Origin: Paenibacillus tuaregi
Lineage (GTDB): Bacteria > Bacillota > Bacilli > Paenibacillales > Paenibacillaceae
Direction of reading: 5' to 3'
NCBI RefSeq assembly: GCF_900086655.1
Contig: NZ_LT575476.1
Span: 3,670,393 to 3,734,392, forward strand
DNA length: 64,000 nucleotides
In this document: positions 1 through 8,978 of the stretch, piece by piece
Layout: every line of letters begins with the position of its first letter
Position numbering within the stretch: position 1 is the stretch's first letter
Made by a program: the position numbers and the translations under genes
Notes under the pieces: model-generated
What the model saw: the letters and a program-made list of their open reading frames with translations, nothing else
The model's database searches: none
What the model was told of the DNA's origin: nothing

Positions 1-291
1 TTCTCTAGTCTGGGTGTTCGGCTTAGGGTCCCCTCCTGCGGAGACCGGGGCCGGCGATTTGGCCTGAGCAACCCTGGAATCGGAACCTTCCTTTTTGACA
101 GCCGCATTCGTCTTGATATCCTTAAAGAATTTCTCCACCCGGGAAACCGCGTCATTCTCCATCACACTCATGTGATTGTTGACCGGAATGTCCAACCGTT
201 TAAGAATGGTAATAATTTCTTTGCTGCTCATATTTAGTGATTTAGCATATTCGTATACTCTGAGCTTATCCTTGTTATCTTGTTTACTCAA
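1..291 (-). CDS. infB: Translation initiation factor IF-2, N-terminal part (runs off left edge)
   Basis: IF-2 is the GTPase that brings initiator fMet-tRNA to the 30S subunit and promotes 50S joining. Only the first 97 codons are visible. They start SKQDNKDKLRVYEYAKSLN, the IF2_N module of Bacilli, then enter the charged Ala/Pro/Lys-rich linker; the GTPase domain lies outside. The start is a TTG at 291-289 preceded by GGAGGTGG and overlapping the ylxQ stop by 8 bp, so translation is probably coupled. It is the last visible gene of the rimP-nusA-ylxR-ylxQ-infB operon. Confidence 0.93.
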   Translation of the reverse strand, partial: MSKQDNKDKLRVYEYAKSLNMSSKEIITILKRLDIPVNNHMSVMENDAVSRVEKFFKDIKTNAAVKKEGSDSRVAQAKSPAPVSAGGDPKPNTQTRE

Positions 292-607
292 TATACTCCA
301 CCTCCGACAAATTACTCACTGTTTTTCGAATCATCGCTGCGAAACCCTGATCCGTCAAAGCCAGCACAATCCTCTCCGGTTTGCCTATGCTTGTACCCAG
401 CTGATCCCGTTTAAATCCGATGATTAAAGGGACTTTATATGTCCCGCATTTGTCGCGAAATTTCTTCTGTGTGTTCAGGGACGCATCCCCGGCAAGAATG
501 ACTAGTTTAGCTTCGGAAGAACGAATGGCCTTTAATACGATCTCGTCTCCGGTAACGAGCTTCCCTGCCCGCATGGCCAATCCGAGCTGGGAGAATACTT
601 TACTCAT
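284..607 (-). CDS. ylxQ: L7Ae-family ribosomal protein YlxQ
   Basis: A 107-residue RNA-binding protein of the L7Ae/L30e/Gadd45 fold, the family that recognises kink-turn RNA and is called YlxQ in B. subtilis. The N-terminus [20 protein letters not shown] and the segment KLVILAGDAS are typical. I start it at ATG 607, not at the longer in-frame start at 682, because it then begins at the conserved MSK and overlaps the ylxR stop by 8 bp. Its cellular role is not settled. Confidence 0.88.
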   Translation of the reverse strand: MSKVFSQLGLAMRAGKLVTGDEIVLKAIRSSEAKLVILAGDASLNTQKKFRDKCGTYKVPLIIGFKRDQLGTSIGKPERIVLALTDQGFAAMIRKTVSNLSEVEYIE

Positions 608-914
608 CGTCACCGCCGTCCTGATTTGCCATTGCGGTGAATTCCTCTTCCACTGCAACGAAATCACGGGCGAGCTGCTCATAAATTTCAGGCTTGACCG
701 GAGCCTTCAGCGCCCGGTCAAGCGCGCGGTTCTTATGCGCCAGCTTGAAGCAGGACACCTGGCCGCAGAGATAGGCACCGCGGCCTGATTTTTTGCCGGA
801 CAGATCAATCAGAACCTCGTCTTCAGGCGTTCTTACTACGCGGATCAACTGCTTCTTAGGCATCATCTGCTGGCAGGCGACGCATTTACGAAGCGGTACT
901 TTTCTTGGCTTCAT
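600..914 (-). CDS. ylxR: YlxR (DUF448) RNA-binding protein
   Basis: A 104-residue protein of the YlxR/DUF448 family, always found between nusA and infB. The signature [20 protein letters not shown] near residue 10 and GRGAYLC near residue 45 are intact. The B. subtilis homologue has been reported as an RNase P-binding protein (RnpM); I cannot judge this activity from sequence. The acidic tail (about residues 85-104) carries the coding overlap with ylxQ. The operon gives it a translation- or RNA-related context. Confidence 0.92.
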   Translation of the reverse strand: MKPRKVPLRKCVACQQMMPKKQLIRVVRTPEDEVLIDLSGKKSGRGAYLCGQVSCFKLAHKNRALDRALKAPVKPEIYEQLARDFVAVEEEFTAMANQDGGDDE

Positions 915-935
915 CTGTATGTCCCCGCCTTTGCG

Positions 936-2033
936 TTAATCTATGGAAACCGAATCTTGCGGCAGCTCTTCCGCTGCGGTTTTAGGTCTGCCAAATTCCT
1001 GCTCCGCCTGGCTCTCGCTCTTGATATCGATCTTCCAGCCGGTCAGTTTGGCCGCAAGGCGCGCGTTCTGGCCTTTGATACCGATAGCCAGCGACAACTG
1101 ATAATCAGGCACAATCACGCGGGCCATCTTCTCGTTTTCAAACACCTCAACCTCAAGCACTTTGGATGGGCTTAGCGCGTTGGCTACATACTCCTGCACA
1201 TCCTCCGAATAACGGACAATATCAATTTTCTCCCCGCGCAGCTCGTTCACAATCGTCTGAACGCGAAGCCCCTTCGGTCCAACACAGGAACCGACCGGAT
1301 CCACCTCAGGATTACGGGAATATACGGCAATTTTGGAGCGGAAGCCAGCTTCACGGGCAACTGAACGAATTTCAACAACCCCATCAAAAATTTCAGGAAC
1401 TTCCAGTTCAAATAACCGCTTCAGCAGCCCCGGATGTGTACGGGAGAGCAGAATTTGCGGCCCTTTTGTCGTGTTCTCCACTTTGGTGATAAAAGCTTTG
1501 ATACGGTCGCCGTGCTTGAACTTCTCATTAGGCATCAGCTCGTTCAGCGGAAGGTGCGCTTCAACCTTGCCGAGGTCCACATAAATGTTCCGTGCATCCT
1601 GGCGCTGCACAATTCCAGTTACAATATCTTCTTCCTTATCTACAAAAGCGTTATAAATGAGGCCGCGTTCCGCCTCACGAATCCGCTGGGTTACCACCTG
1701 CTTCGCCGTTTGTGCCGCAATGCGCCCGAAGTCACGGGGAGTCACCTCAATCTCCGCAATGTCATCCAGTTGGAAATGCGGGTTGATCTCACGCGCAGCT
1801 TGGAGAGAAATCTCCGTCCGCAAATCGAGCACCTCATCCACAATCAGCTTGCGGGCGAACACTTTGATTGCGCCGGTGTGACGGTTCATGTCCACACGAA
1901 CATTCTGTGCTGTATTGAAGTTGCGTTTATAACTGGAGATCAGTGCAGCTTCAATGGCTTCAAACAAAATGTCTTTACTGATTCCTTTCTCTCTTTCCAA
2001 TTCATTCATAGCTTCGATAAAATCCATACTCAT
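936..2033 (-). CDS. nusA: Transcription termination/antitermination factor NusA
   Basis: NusA binds RNA polymerase and nascent RNA and modulates pausing, termination and antitermination. Order of domains: N-terminal polymerase-binding domain (about 1-125), S1 (about 135-200, starting [20 protein letters not shown]), KH1 with VGPKGLRVQ, and KH2 with [17 protein letters not shown]. At 365 residues it is the Gram-positive form without the C-terminal acidic repeats of E. coli NusA. ATG 2033 is chosen because GGGGGAG lies 10 nt upstream; an in-frame TTG at 2042 is too close to it. It follows rimP by 44 bp. Confidence 0.96.
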   Translation of the reverse strand: MSMDFIEAMNELEREKGISKDILFEAIEAALISSYKRNFNTAQNVRVDMNRHTGAIKVFARKLIVDEVLDLRTEISLQAAREINPHFQLDDIAEIEVTPRDFGRIAAQTAKQVVTQRIREAERGLIYNAFVDKEEDIVTGIVQRQDARNIYVDLGKVEAHLPLNELMPNEKFKHGDRIKAFITKVENTTKGPQILLSRTHPGLLKRLFELEVPEIFDGVVEIRSVAREAGFRSKIAVYSRNPEVDPVGSCVGPKGLRVQTIVNELRGEKIDIVRYSEDVQEYVANALSPSKVLEVEVFENEKMARVIVPDYQLSLAIGIKGQNARLAAKLTGWKIDIKSESQAEQEFGRPKTAAEELPQDSVSID

Positions 2034-2077
2034 TTGCCTCAAGCTCCCCCTTTCAATAATTCACCCATCTATTTGTT

Positions 2078-2539
2078 CTAGAAAATAATAGCCAGTCTCG
2101 CACTGGCAACCTTCGAATACGGAATGGCGGTCTGTTTCTTACCCGACTGCACAACCAGCTCCTCGTTCTCAAAAGAAAGAAGCTTGCCTTCAAATTCCTT
2201 CTGACCATCAATCGGCTCGTATGTAGTCACAAATACATCTTTGCCAACAGCTTTAGCCACGTCTTCAGGCTTCTTCAGTGGACGTTCCGCTCCAGGAGAA
2301 GACACTTCCAGGAAATAAGCCGTCGGAATCGGGTCATTAGCATCAAGCTGCTCACTGAGATACTCACTGATGCGGCCGCAGTCATCAATATCGATGCCGC
2401 CTTCCTTATCGACGAATACACGCAGGAACCAGTTGCTGCCTTCCTTCACGTATTCAATGTCTACCAATTCAAAGCCGTTATCCTCCAGAAAAGGCTGTAC
2501 CAATTGTTCAACATGCGCTTTGATTTTAGGTGTGCTCAA
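2078..2539 (-). CDS. rimP: Ribosome maturation factor RimP
   Basis: RimP (YlxS, DUF150) helps mature the 30S subunit. The 153 residues show the N-terminal alpha/beta domain with [20 protein letters not shown] and the conserved [13 protein letters not shown], followed by an SH3-like C-terminal domain ending LAIIF. The start is a TTG at 2539, ten nt after a GGAGG; no in-frame ATG fits. It is the first gene of the nusA-infB operon, with a promoter and a stem-loop in its leader. Confidence 0.95.
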   Translation of the reverse strand: MSTPKIKAHVEQLVQPFLEDNGFELVDIEYVKEGSNWFLRVFVDKEGGIDIDDCGRISEYLSEQLDANDPIPTAYFLEVSSPGAERPLKKPEDVAKAVGKDVFVTTYEPIDGQKEFEGKLLSFENEELVVQSGKKQTAIPYSKVASARLAIIF

Positions 2540-2583
2540 GCGTTCATACCTCCAAGAGAAACTTCATTCCTATATACCAAAGA

Positions 2584-2611
2584 GTAAAGAGTGGGTTTCC
2601 CCACTCTTTAC
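2584..2611 (-). promoter_or_regulatory. 12-bp stem-loop with GNRA-type tetraloop in the rimP leader
   Basis: Arms 2584-2595 and 2600-2611 are perfectly complementary. Read on the minus strand the loop is GAAA, a GNRA tetraloop. The hairpin lies about 25-53 nt into the predicted transcript and 45 nt before the TTG start. No T-run follows it, so it is not a standard intrinsic terminator. It may stabilise the mRNA, be a processing site or serve autoregulation by an operon product; all three are inference. Confidence 0.75.
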
Positions 2612-2643
2612 ACAACGGTTCTATCTTCATGATTACCAAAAAA

Positions 2644-2672
2644 ATTATAACATAGTCGGATAACACTGACAA
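2644..2672 (-). promoter_or_regulatory. Sigma-A type promoter for rimP-nusA-infB operon
   Basis: On the minus strand a -35 TTGTCA (2672-2667), a 17-bp spacer and a perfect -10 TATAAT (2649-2644) are present. Initiation would be near 2637, giving a leader of about 98 nt before the rimP TTG. The region just upstream (2673-2773) holds only a weak GGCTC/GAGCC stem-loop (2734-2749) after the polC stop. Confidence 0.85.
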
Positions 2673-2773
2673 GTAAGATACCCTGACTGTACCCGCCCAA
2701 AGTCCTTGCGGCACATGAGCTTGTACGCATTTAGGCTCCAGTCTGAGCCGCGACCATACACAGATATTTCTTC

Positions 2774-5700
2774 CTAAAAGAGGGAAAGCTGGTTGCTTTC
2801 AGGCAATCCGCGGAAACAGCCCATTTGGCTGAGCAGCTCAATTACCGTCTTACTCGCTTTGGATTTCTGTTGGAAGTCCTCAATAGACAGGAACTCCCCT
2901 TGCTCCTTGGCAGCAGCGATGTTGCGCGCCGCATTATCCCCAATCCCCGCCAGGGCGGAGAACGGCGGAATCAAGGAATCCCCATCCACGATAAACTTAA
3001 GCGCATCTGAACGGTATAAGTCGATATTCTTGAACCGGAAGCCACGCGCAGTCATCTCCAAAGCCATTTCCAGCATCGGGAGCATATTCTTCTCCTTCGG
3101 CAGCGCCTGGAACCCCTTCTGCTCAATCTCCTCGATTCTCCGGTAAATCGCCTCATACCCTTGACACATCAGCTCAAGTTCAAAGTCCGCGACCCGGACT
3201 GAGAAATATGTGGCATAAAATTCAATAGGGTGATACAGCTTGAAGTAAGCCGTGCGTACAGCCGAAATAACATAGGCGGCCGCATGGGCTTTCGGGAACA
3301 TGTACTGGATTTTGAGACAGGAATCAATATACCACTGAGGCACCTTGCATTTCTTCATCTCATCAATCCACTCGGGCGGAAGCCCCTTCCCTTTACGCAC
3401 GCTTTCCGTAATTTTGAAAGCCAGACTCGCGTCCATACCTGCTTTGTAGATCAGATAGAGCATAATATCGTCACGACAACCAATAACTGTTTTGATGTTG
3501 CAGGTATTGTTCTTGATCAGCTCCTGGGCATTTCCGAGCCATACCCCGGTCCCGTGGGAGAGTCCAGAGATCTGAAGCAAATCGGCAAAGGACGAAGGCT
3601 GTGACTCCACCAGCATCTGACGTACGAATTTGGTTCCCATTTCCGGAACCCCGTAAGTGGCTACCGGCGTACGAATCTGCTGCGGGGTCACACCGAGCGC
3701 CTCCGTCGAGTTGAACATGCTCATCACCTTCGGATCATTCATCGGAATCGTGGTTGGGTCCACACCCGTCAAATCCTGCAGCATCCGCATCATTGTCGGA
3801 TCATCGTGTCCCAGAATATCGAGTTTAAGCAGGTTCGCATCAAAGGCATGATAATCAAAATGAGTGGTTTTCCAATCCGAAGACGTGTCGTCCGCCGGAT
3901 ACTGGACAGGCGTGATATCGTCGACTTCCATATAATCCGGTACAACAACAATACCACCAGGATGCTGCCCCGTACTCCGCTTAACCCCGGTACAGCCCGA
4001 TGCGAGCCGGTTGAGTTCAGCCCCCCGCCATTTCTTTCCATGTTCCTCCTCGTACTTCTTGGCAAACCCAAAAGCGGTCTTCTCCGCCACCGTACCGATG
4101 GTCCCCGCCCGGAACACACTTTTCTCCCCAAACAGCTCTTTGGTGTAATTATGGGCATGAGGCTGATATTCACCGGAAAAGTTCAAATCGATATCGGGAA
4201 CCTTATCCCCTTTAAAGCCCAGGAACGTCTCAAACGGAATGTCCTGTCCTTCTCCCTTCAGCTTCTCCCCACATTTCGGACAAGGCTTATCGGGAAGGTC
4301 GAATCCACTCGGAATGCTTCCGTCCAGGAACCATTCACTGTATTTGCACTCTTTATTAAGACATAGATAATGTGCAGGCAGCGGGTTAACCTCCGAAATA
4401 CCCAGGAAAGTCGCCACTACCGAGGAGCCGACAGACCCCCGGGAACCGACTAGATAGCCGTCCTGGTTTGATTTCTTCACCAGGCGTTCGGAGATCAGGT
4501 AGTTGGCGGAGAACCCGTATTTGATGATCGGCTCCAGCTCTTTCTCCAGCCGAGCCACTACAACTTCGGGCAGATCCTCCCCATATAAAGATTTCGCTGT
4601 GTCATAGCAGGTCTGGCGGATTTCTTCATCCGCCCCTTCAATAATCGGAGTGAACAGCTTGGAAGGGAACAATTCAAGTTCTTCAAAGGAATCTGCAAGC
4701 TCCGACGTGTTCTTAACCACGACCTCGTAGGCTTTATCCTCGCCCAGGAATTCAAATTCCTTCAGCATCTCCTCCGTTGTCCGCAGATGGGCATCTGGCT
4801 TGCGGATATCCTTCAGCGGACTGAAGCCGGTGATACCGTGTATCGTAATGTCCCTGTACAGCTTGTCACGTGGCTCAAGATAATGCACGTTGCCGGTAGC
4901 AATGACCGGCTTGCTGAGCTTGCGGCCGATCTCGCACACCTTGCGAATGGCGGTTTCCAGCTCGGCTGTACTGCCGACCAGTCCCTTCTCTACCAAGTGC
5001 ATATACATCGTGATCGGCTGAATTTCCAGCACGTCATAGAACTGGGCAACCTCCTCAGCCTCTTCCACCGACTTATTCAGCACGGCTTCGAAGAACTCGC
5101 CCTTCTCACAGCCGGAGATGATCAACAGGCCCTCTCTCATTTCCACCAGCTTGGATTTCGGAATGCAAGGCACCCGCTTGAAATACTCGGTATGGGACAT
5201 GGAGACCAGCTTGAACAGGTTCTTCTTGCCTGTCATGTTCAGCGCATAGATGCTGCAGTGGAACGGACGGACGTTGGACAAGTCCTTGCCGACATGATCA
5301 TTCAAGCGATCAAGCATCATGATTCCTTTGATTTTGGCTGCATCCTCAAGCAGACCAACCAGGATCTCTGCAAGGGCTACGGTATCATCAATCGCCCGGT
5401 GATGATTCTCAAGCGAAACTTTATATTTAGCAGCCAGCGTGTTCAGCCTGTGATTCTTAAGTGTCGGATGCAGCAGTCTGGCCAGCTCCAATGTATCGAG
5501 CACAGAATTTTGCATTGGCTCCATGCCGAGGTCTTTCAGCTTAGCATTCACAAAGCCCACGTCAAATCTGGCATTATGGGCCACAAGCACCCCATCGCCG
5601 GCGAACTCTATGAACTCCTTCAGTACCGGCTCCACATCAGGAGCGTCCTTCACCATTTCATCATTGATATTCGTCAGCTGCTGGATATTGTAAGGGATTC

Positions 5701-7090
5701 GCTCATGCGGATTCACAAACGTTGCATATCTGCCGATTTCCTTGCCTTCCACCATCTTTACCGCAGCAATCTCAATGATATTGTTCTGTGTTACGGATAG
5801 ACCTGTGGTCTCGATGTCAAACACAATGTAAGTAGCTGTCTTAAGCTCAATCGGACGCGGCTCCAGCACAACGGCCACATTATCATTCACCACGTTTGCT
5901 TCCAGCCCGTAAATCATCTTGATGCCATTCTTCTTGGCCGCTTTGGCCGCGTCCGGATAACACTGAACGCCGCCATGGTCCGTGACCGCAATCGCCTTAT
6001 GGCCCCATTTCGCAGCCATTTTCACATATTGGTCAATCGGTGTAACGGCATCCATCGTGCTCATCGTGGTGTGCAGATGGAACTCCACCCGCTTCTCCGC
6101 CGCATTGTCTTTGCGTCCAGGAGGTGCATTAACCTCGCTCAGATCTGAAGGGATCATGACCAGCTCGGGAACCTGCATGAACCGGTCATATTCAACCCGG
6201 CCGCGTGCCTTCACCCATTTGCCGTTCGCCAGCAGGCTCATAATCTTCAAGTCTTCCTTGGTCTTCGCAAACATCTTCATCTGAAGCGAGTCGCTGAAAT
6301 CGGTAAGATAGAAGGTGAACAACGTGCTACCGTTACGCAACTCCTTGCTGTCCAGGCCAAAGATCGTGCCTTGGATTGTGATCTTCTTCTCTTCATCCTG
6401 AATATCTTTAAGCGGTACCGGTTGTTCCTTGATCTCATAACCCACCTGCAGCTTGACCACTTCGCCGCTCTCGTCGACTTCCTCGGGTTCCGGCTCCATG
6501 CTGGTCATCATCTGCTGGATGACTTCCCGTTCCTCCTCAACAATCCGCTGCTGGAACTCTTCAAACGCCTCATTTGGACCTTCTGCAGTCTGAAGCTTCA
6601 CTCTAAGCGGCAGGGCAAAATACGTTTCAAAGAACGTCACCACCGCACGGTCAATTCCCTTCTTCTTGGCCAGCTCGAGCGAGGTGGCATCGGTCATAGA
6701 GATGACAACCAGATCCTGCTCCACCTCGAAGGTGGCTCTGGACATCCATCCATTGACCGACGGTACTTCACGCTGCACCCATTCGAGAAACAATTTCCAG
6801 TACTCGGAGACAATCTGATTACTCGTGACCGACCCGGCGTACCGGAACTCAAACGATATCTTGGAAATATGCTGCATCTTCTCCTGCACTTGCAGGCAAA
6901 ATGTACGGTATACCTGGCCAGGTACCAGGGTTTCCTTATGGATTACAATCTTCCAAGCCCGGTTGCTCCGGCTTACTTCAACCTGCTCAATTACACCATC
7001 CAGGAAATGGGCATCAATTAAAGCGCCCGGAATTTCCGTCTGCTTCATCAAGAGCTCAAACCGTGTTCTTTTGTCCCCCGCTTGGCTCAT
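2774..7090 (-). CDS. polC: DNA polymerase III alpha subunit, PolC type
   Basis: Replicative polymerase of low-GC Gram-positives with its own proofreading exonuclease. Length is 1438 residues, as usual for PolC. Order: N-terminal domain; OB fold (about 236-320, from KITIQGTIFGLDSKEL); first part of PHP (about 335-415, VEFHLHTTMSTMDAVT); DEDDh exonuclease inserted in PHP (about 420-590, YIVFDIETTGLS); rest of PHP; polymerase palm with GSRGSVGSSVVATFLG, a four-Cys zinc site and the catalytic PDIDLNFSGEYQ; C-terminal helix-hairpin-helix. GGGAGGGG sits just before ATG. No disruption seen. Confidence 0.98.
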   Translation of the reverse strand: MSQAGDKRTRFELLMKQTEIPGALIDAHFLDGVIEQVEVSRSNRAWKIVIHKETLVPGQVYRTFCLQVQEKMQHISKISFEFRYAGSVTSNQIVSEYWKLFLEWVQREVPSVNGWMSRATFEVEQDLVVISMTDATSLELAKKKGIDRAVVTFFETYFALPLRVKLQTAEGPNEAFEEFQQRIVEEEREVIQQMMTSMEPEPEEVDESGEVVKLQVGYEIKEQPVPLKDIQDEEKKITIQGTIFGLDSKELRNGSTLFTFYLTDFSDSLQMKMFAKTKEDLKIMSLLANGKWVKARGRVEYDRFMQVPELVMIPSDLSEVNAPPGRKDNAAEKRVEFHLHTTMSTMDAVTPIDQYVKMAAKWGHKAIAVTDHGGVQCYPDAAKAAKKNGIKMIYGLEANVVNDNVAVVLEPRPIELKTATYIVFDIETTGLSVTQNNIIEIAAVKMVEGKEIGRYATFVNPHERIPYNIQQLTNINDEMVKDAPDVEPVLKEFIEFAGDGVLVAHNARFDVGFVNAKLKDLGMEPMQNSVLDTLELARLLHPTLKNHRLNTLAAKYKVSLENHHRAIDDTVALAEILVGLLEDAAKIKGIMMLDRLNDHVGKDLSNVRPFHCSIYALNMTGKKNLFKLVSMSHTEYFKRVPCIPKSKLVEMREGLLIISGCEKGEFFEAVLNKSVEEAEEVAQFYDVLEIQPITMYMHLVEKGLVGSTAELETAIRKVCEIGRKLSKPVIATGNVHYLEPRDKLYRDITIHGITGFSPLKDIRKPDAHLRTTEEMLKEFEFLGEDKAYEVVVKNTSELADSFEELELFPSKLFTPIIEGADEEIRQTCYDTAKSLYGEDLPEVVVARLEKELEPIIKYGFSANYLISERLVKKSNQDGYLVGSRGSVGSSVVATFLGISEVNPLPAHYLCLNKECKYSEWFLDGSIPSGFDLPDKPCPKCGEKLKGEGQDIPFETFLGFKGDKVPDIDLNFSGEYQPHAHNYTKELFGEKSVFRAGTIGTVAEKTAFGFAKKYEEEHGKKWRGAELNRLASGCTGVKRSTGQHPGGIVVVPDYMEVDDITPVQYPADDTSSDWKTTHFDYHAFDANLLKLDILGHDDPTMMRMLQDLTGVDPTTIPMNDPKVMSMFNSTEALGVTPQQIRTPVATYGVPEMGTKFVRQMLVESQPSSFADLLQISGLSHGTGVWLGNAQELIKNNTCNIKTVIGCRDDIMLYLIYKAGMDASLAFKITESVRKGKGLPPEWIDEMKKCKVPQWYIDSCLKIQYMFPKAHAAAYVISAVRTAYFKLYHPIEFYATYFSVRVADFELELMCQGYEAIYRRIEEIEQKGFQALPKEKNMLPMLEMALEMTARGFRFKNIDLYRSDALKFIVDGDSLIPPFSALAGIGDNAARNIAAAKEQGEFLSIEDFQQKSKASKTVIELLSQMGCFRGLPESNQLSLF

Positions 7091-7150
7091 ATTCCCCTCC
7101 CCCTCATACTGCCTTCTTATATAAATTTGAAAAAATGATTGTACGAATAA

Positions 7151-7336
7151 GGCATCCAGGTGAAACGTTCTTTAATGTCACTGTTGTGCACGGATTTCTT
7201 TTCGGACGGCTGCGATACCGAGTGTTCTTTAAGGCCGCTGTTGTCTCCGAAATGCTTGAACTAGATATCCAAGTAGGGGCATTTCGGAGACAAAGGCGGA
7301 CGCTGCGCTTCTCCGGAATCATTTCACCCTTTTGCC
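7151..7336. repeat. Palindromic intergenic element, candidate dispersed repeat (copy A)
   Basis: A 15-bp perfect inverted repeat (7241-7255 and 7279-7293, TTGTCTCCGAAATGC and its complement) sits around a 23-nt loop. The outer ends 7151-7167 and 7320-7336 are also inverted copies of each other (about 12 of 16). The right end, 7306-7335, recurs in inverse orientation at 61873-61902 with 28 of 30 identities. No transposase and no clear target duplication are seen. It resembles a MITE- or REP-like element; genome copy number is unknown to me. Confidence 0.65.
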
Positions 7337-7352
7337 TCTATAAAAAAGGAAT

Positions 7353-7425
7353 AAAAAGGGCTTCCAGACGGATAGTTGCGGGCCTATGATGCCCTATCAA
7401 CCTACTGCCGGAAGCCTCCTTTTTT
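7353..7425 (-). terminator. Large stem-loop terminator downstream of proS, possibly bidirectional
   Basis: Arms GGCTTCC (7359-7365) and GGAAGCC (7410-7416) enclose inner GATA/TATC and GGGC/GCCC pairings. On the minus strand the stem is followed by CC and five T (7357-7353); on the plus strand by CTCC and six T (7420-7425). It lies about 60 bp after the proS stop and would end the uppS-cdsA-dxr-rseP-proS transcript before polC. Confidence 0.7.
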
Positions 7426-7485
7426 GGCGTATATGTGATGCGATCGTTGCTCTTAGCGGTCTGCCCGCTTCACAGAGCAGCCAGC

Positions 7486-8937
7486 TTAGTAGGCTCTGGC
7501 GAATACTACGGTATGCTCGGCTTTCTCCCCGCACACCAGACAAGTATGCTTCTTCACCTGTGGTTCAAATGGGATGTTCCGGCTTGTAGCTCCCGTCTCC
7601 TTCTTGACTGTATCCTCACAGGCCTCAGATCCGCACCAGCCAGCCAACGTGAATCCGCGCTGCTCTTCAATGTTCGCCTTCATCTCATCGAGAGTGTCCA
7701 CGGAATAGAAATGCTCTTCACGGAACGTCTTGGCCCGTTCATACATTTCATGGTGAACCTGATCCAGCATGGCCTCAACCTCTTGGACCAGATTCTCCTG
7801 CTGAATCACTTTCTTCTCTCCGCTGATCCGGGAGACGAGAACACATACGCCGTTCTCCATATCCCGTGGTCCAATCTCAAGCCGCACAGGTACGCCGCGC
7901 ATTTCATACTCGTTGAACTTCCAGCCTGGACGCACATCCGCACGGTCATCTATGCCGACGCGAATGCCGGCCTTCTTCAGCTCGTTGAACAGCTCATCGG
8001 CTCTTCCCACCACTTGATCACGGGTTTTAGGAGGTCCAATCGGAATAATCATCACCTGCTTCGGAGCCACCTTCGGAGGAAGAGCAAGCCCCCGGTCATC
8101 CCCATGCACCATAATCAGTGAACCGATCAGGCGTGTGCTTACGCCCCAAGAAGTGGTGTGCACATACTCTTGCACATTCTCACGATTCAAATATTTAATT
8201 TCAAAAGCCTTGGCAAAATTCGTTCCAAGGTAATGCGATGTGCCTGCTTGAACGGCACGTCCATCCTTCATCATCGCCTCAATCGAGAACGTATCGACCG
8301 CGCCGGCGAATTTCTCGGAAGGAGTCTTCTGTCCCACGATTACAGGTATCGCGAGATAATTCTCCACAAAGTCGCGATATATTTCCAGGATCTTCATCGT
8401 TTCTTCACGGGCTTCCTGTTCGTTCTCGTGTGCCGTATGGCCTTCCTGCCACAGGAATTCACTTGTGCGAAGGAAAGGCAGGGTCCGCTTCTCCCAGCGG
8501 ACAACGTTCGCCCATTGGTTGATCAGGACCGGAAGATCACGGTATGACTGAATCCATCTTTCGTACATATGTCCGATCATGGTTTCGGAAGTCGGGCGAA
8601 CCGCTAGGCGTTCCTCCAGCTTCTCCCCTGCCGCTTCAGTCACCCAAGGCAGCTCGGGGTTAAAGCCTTCCACATGTTCCTTCTCCTTCTGGAAGAAGCT
8701 TTCCGGGATGAACAATGGGAAGTAGGCATTGCGGTGTCCGGTCTCCTTGAAGCGCCGGTCAAGCTCATCCTGAATATGCTCCCAAATCTCATACCCGTCC
8801 GGCTTGAATACGATACAGCCACGGACCGGTGAATAATCCATCAGATCGGCTTTCTTAATTACGTCAATATACCAGCGGGAGAAATCCTCCTGCTGAGGTG
8901 TAATTTCAGTCACAAACTGCTTATCTTCATTCGCCAT
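7486..8937 (-). CDS. proS: Prolyl-tRNA synthetase, archaeal/eukaryotic-like type (no editing insertion)
   Basis: Charges tRNA-Pro with proline in the cytoplasm. The 483 residues match the short (type 3) ProRS: RPTSET at 114-119, motif 2 with RTLPFLRTSEFLWQEGHTAH at 151-170, motif 3 GDDRGLALPP at 279-288, anticodon-binding domain from about 290, and a C-terminal domain with C435, C440, C466, C469 ending in Tyr. The ~180-residue editing (INS) domain between motifs 2 and 3 of ordinary bacterial ProRS is missing. It lies directly after rseP, where B. subtilis carries a bacterial-type proS. No T-box leader precedes it. Confidence 0.96.
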   Translation of the reverse strand: MANEDKQFVTEITPQQEDFSRWYIDVIKKADLMDYSPVRGCIVFKPDGYEIWEHIQDELDRRFKETGHRNAYFPLFIPESFFQKEKEHVEGFNPELPWVTEAAGEKLEERLAVRPTSETMIGHMYERWIQSYRDLPVLINQWANVVRWEKRTLPFLRTSEFLWQEGHTAHENEQEAREETMKILEIYRDFVENYLAIPVIVGQKTPSEKFAGAVDTFSIEAMMKDGRAVQAGTSHYLGTNFAKAFEIKYLNRENVQEYVHTTSWGVSTRLIGSLIMVHGDDRGLALPPKVAPKQVMIIPIGPPKTRDQVVGRADELFNELKKAGIRVGIDDRADVRPGWKFNEYEMRGVPVRLEIGPRDMENGVCVLVSRISGEKKVIQQENLVQEVEAMLDQVHHEMYERAKTFREEHFYSVDTLDEMKANIEEQRGFTLAGWCGSEACEDTVKKETGATSRNIPFEPQVKKHTCLVCGEKAEHTVVFARAY

Positions 8938-8978
8938 AAGAAACGTTGTCCTCCCGTTAATAACCCTAAATTATCTAT

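Larger units (their letters stand above)
7091..7485. other. Gene-free interval between polC and proS
   Basis: 395 bp without a credible gene. It holds the proS terminator (7353-7425) and a palindromic element (7151-7336). A weak TATATA box near 7117-7122 might be the polC promoter, but no convincing -35 accompanies it. The only open frames are short and follow the palindrome. Confidence 0.7.

Noticed and set aside
4787..5800. Long open frame on the plus strand (about 337 codons)
   Set aside because: It lies wholly inside polC in antisense, has no ribosome site and its protein resembles nothing coherent; a shadow of the high-GC third positions of polC.
7100..7150. polC promoter
   Set aside because: TATATA is present at a plausible distance, but the -35 is poor; not listed as a feature.
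8938..8978. T-box or other amino-acid riboswitch for proS
   Set aside because: Only 41 bp separate rseP and proS; there is no room for a T-box and no TGGNACCGCG motif.
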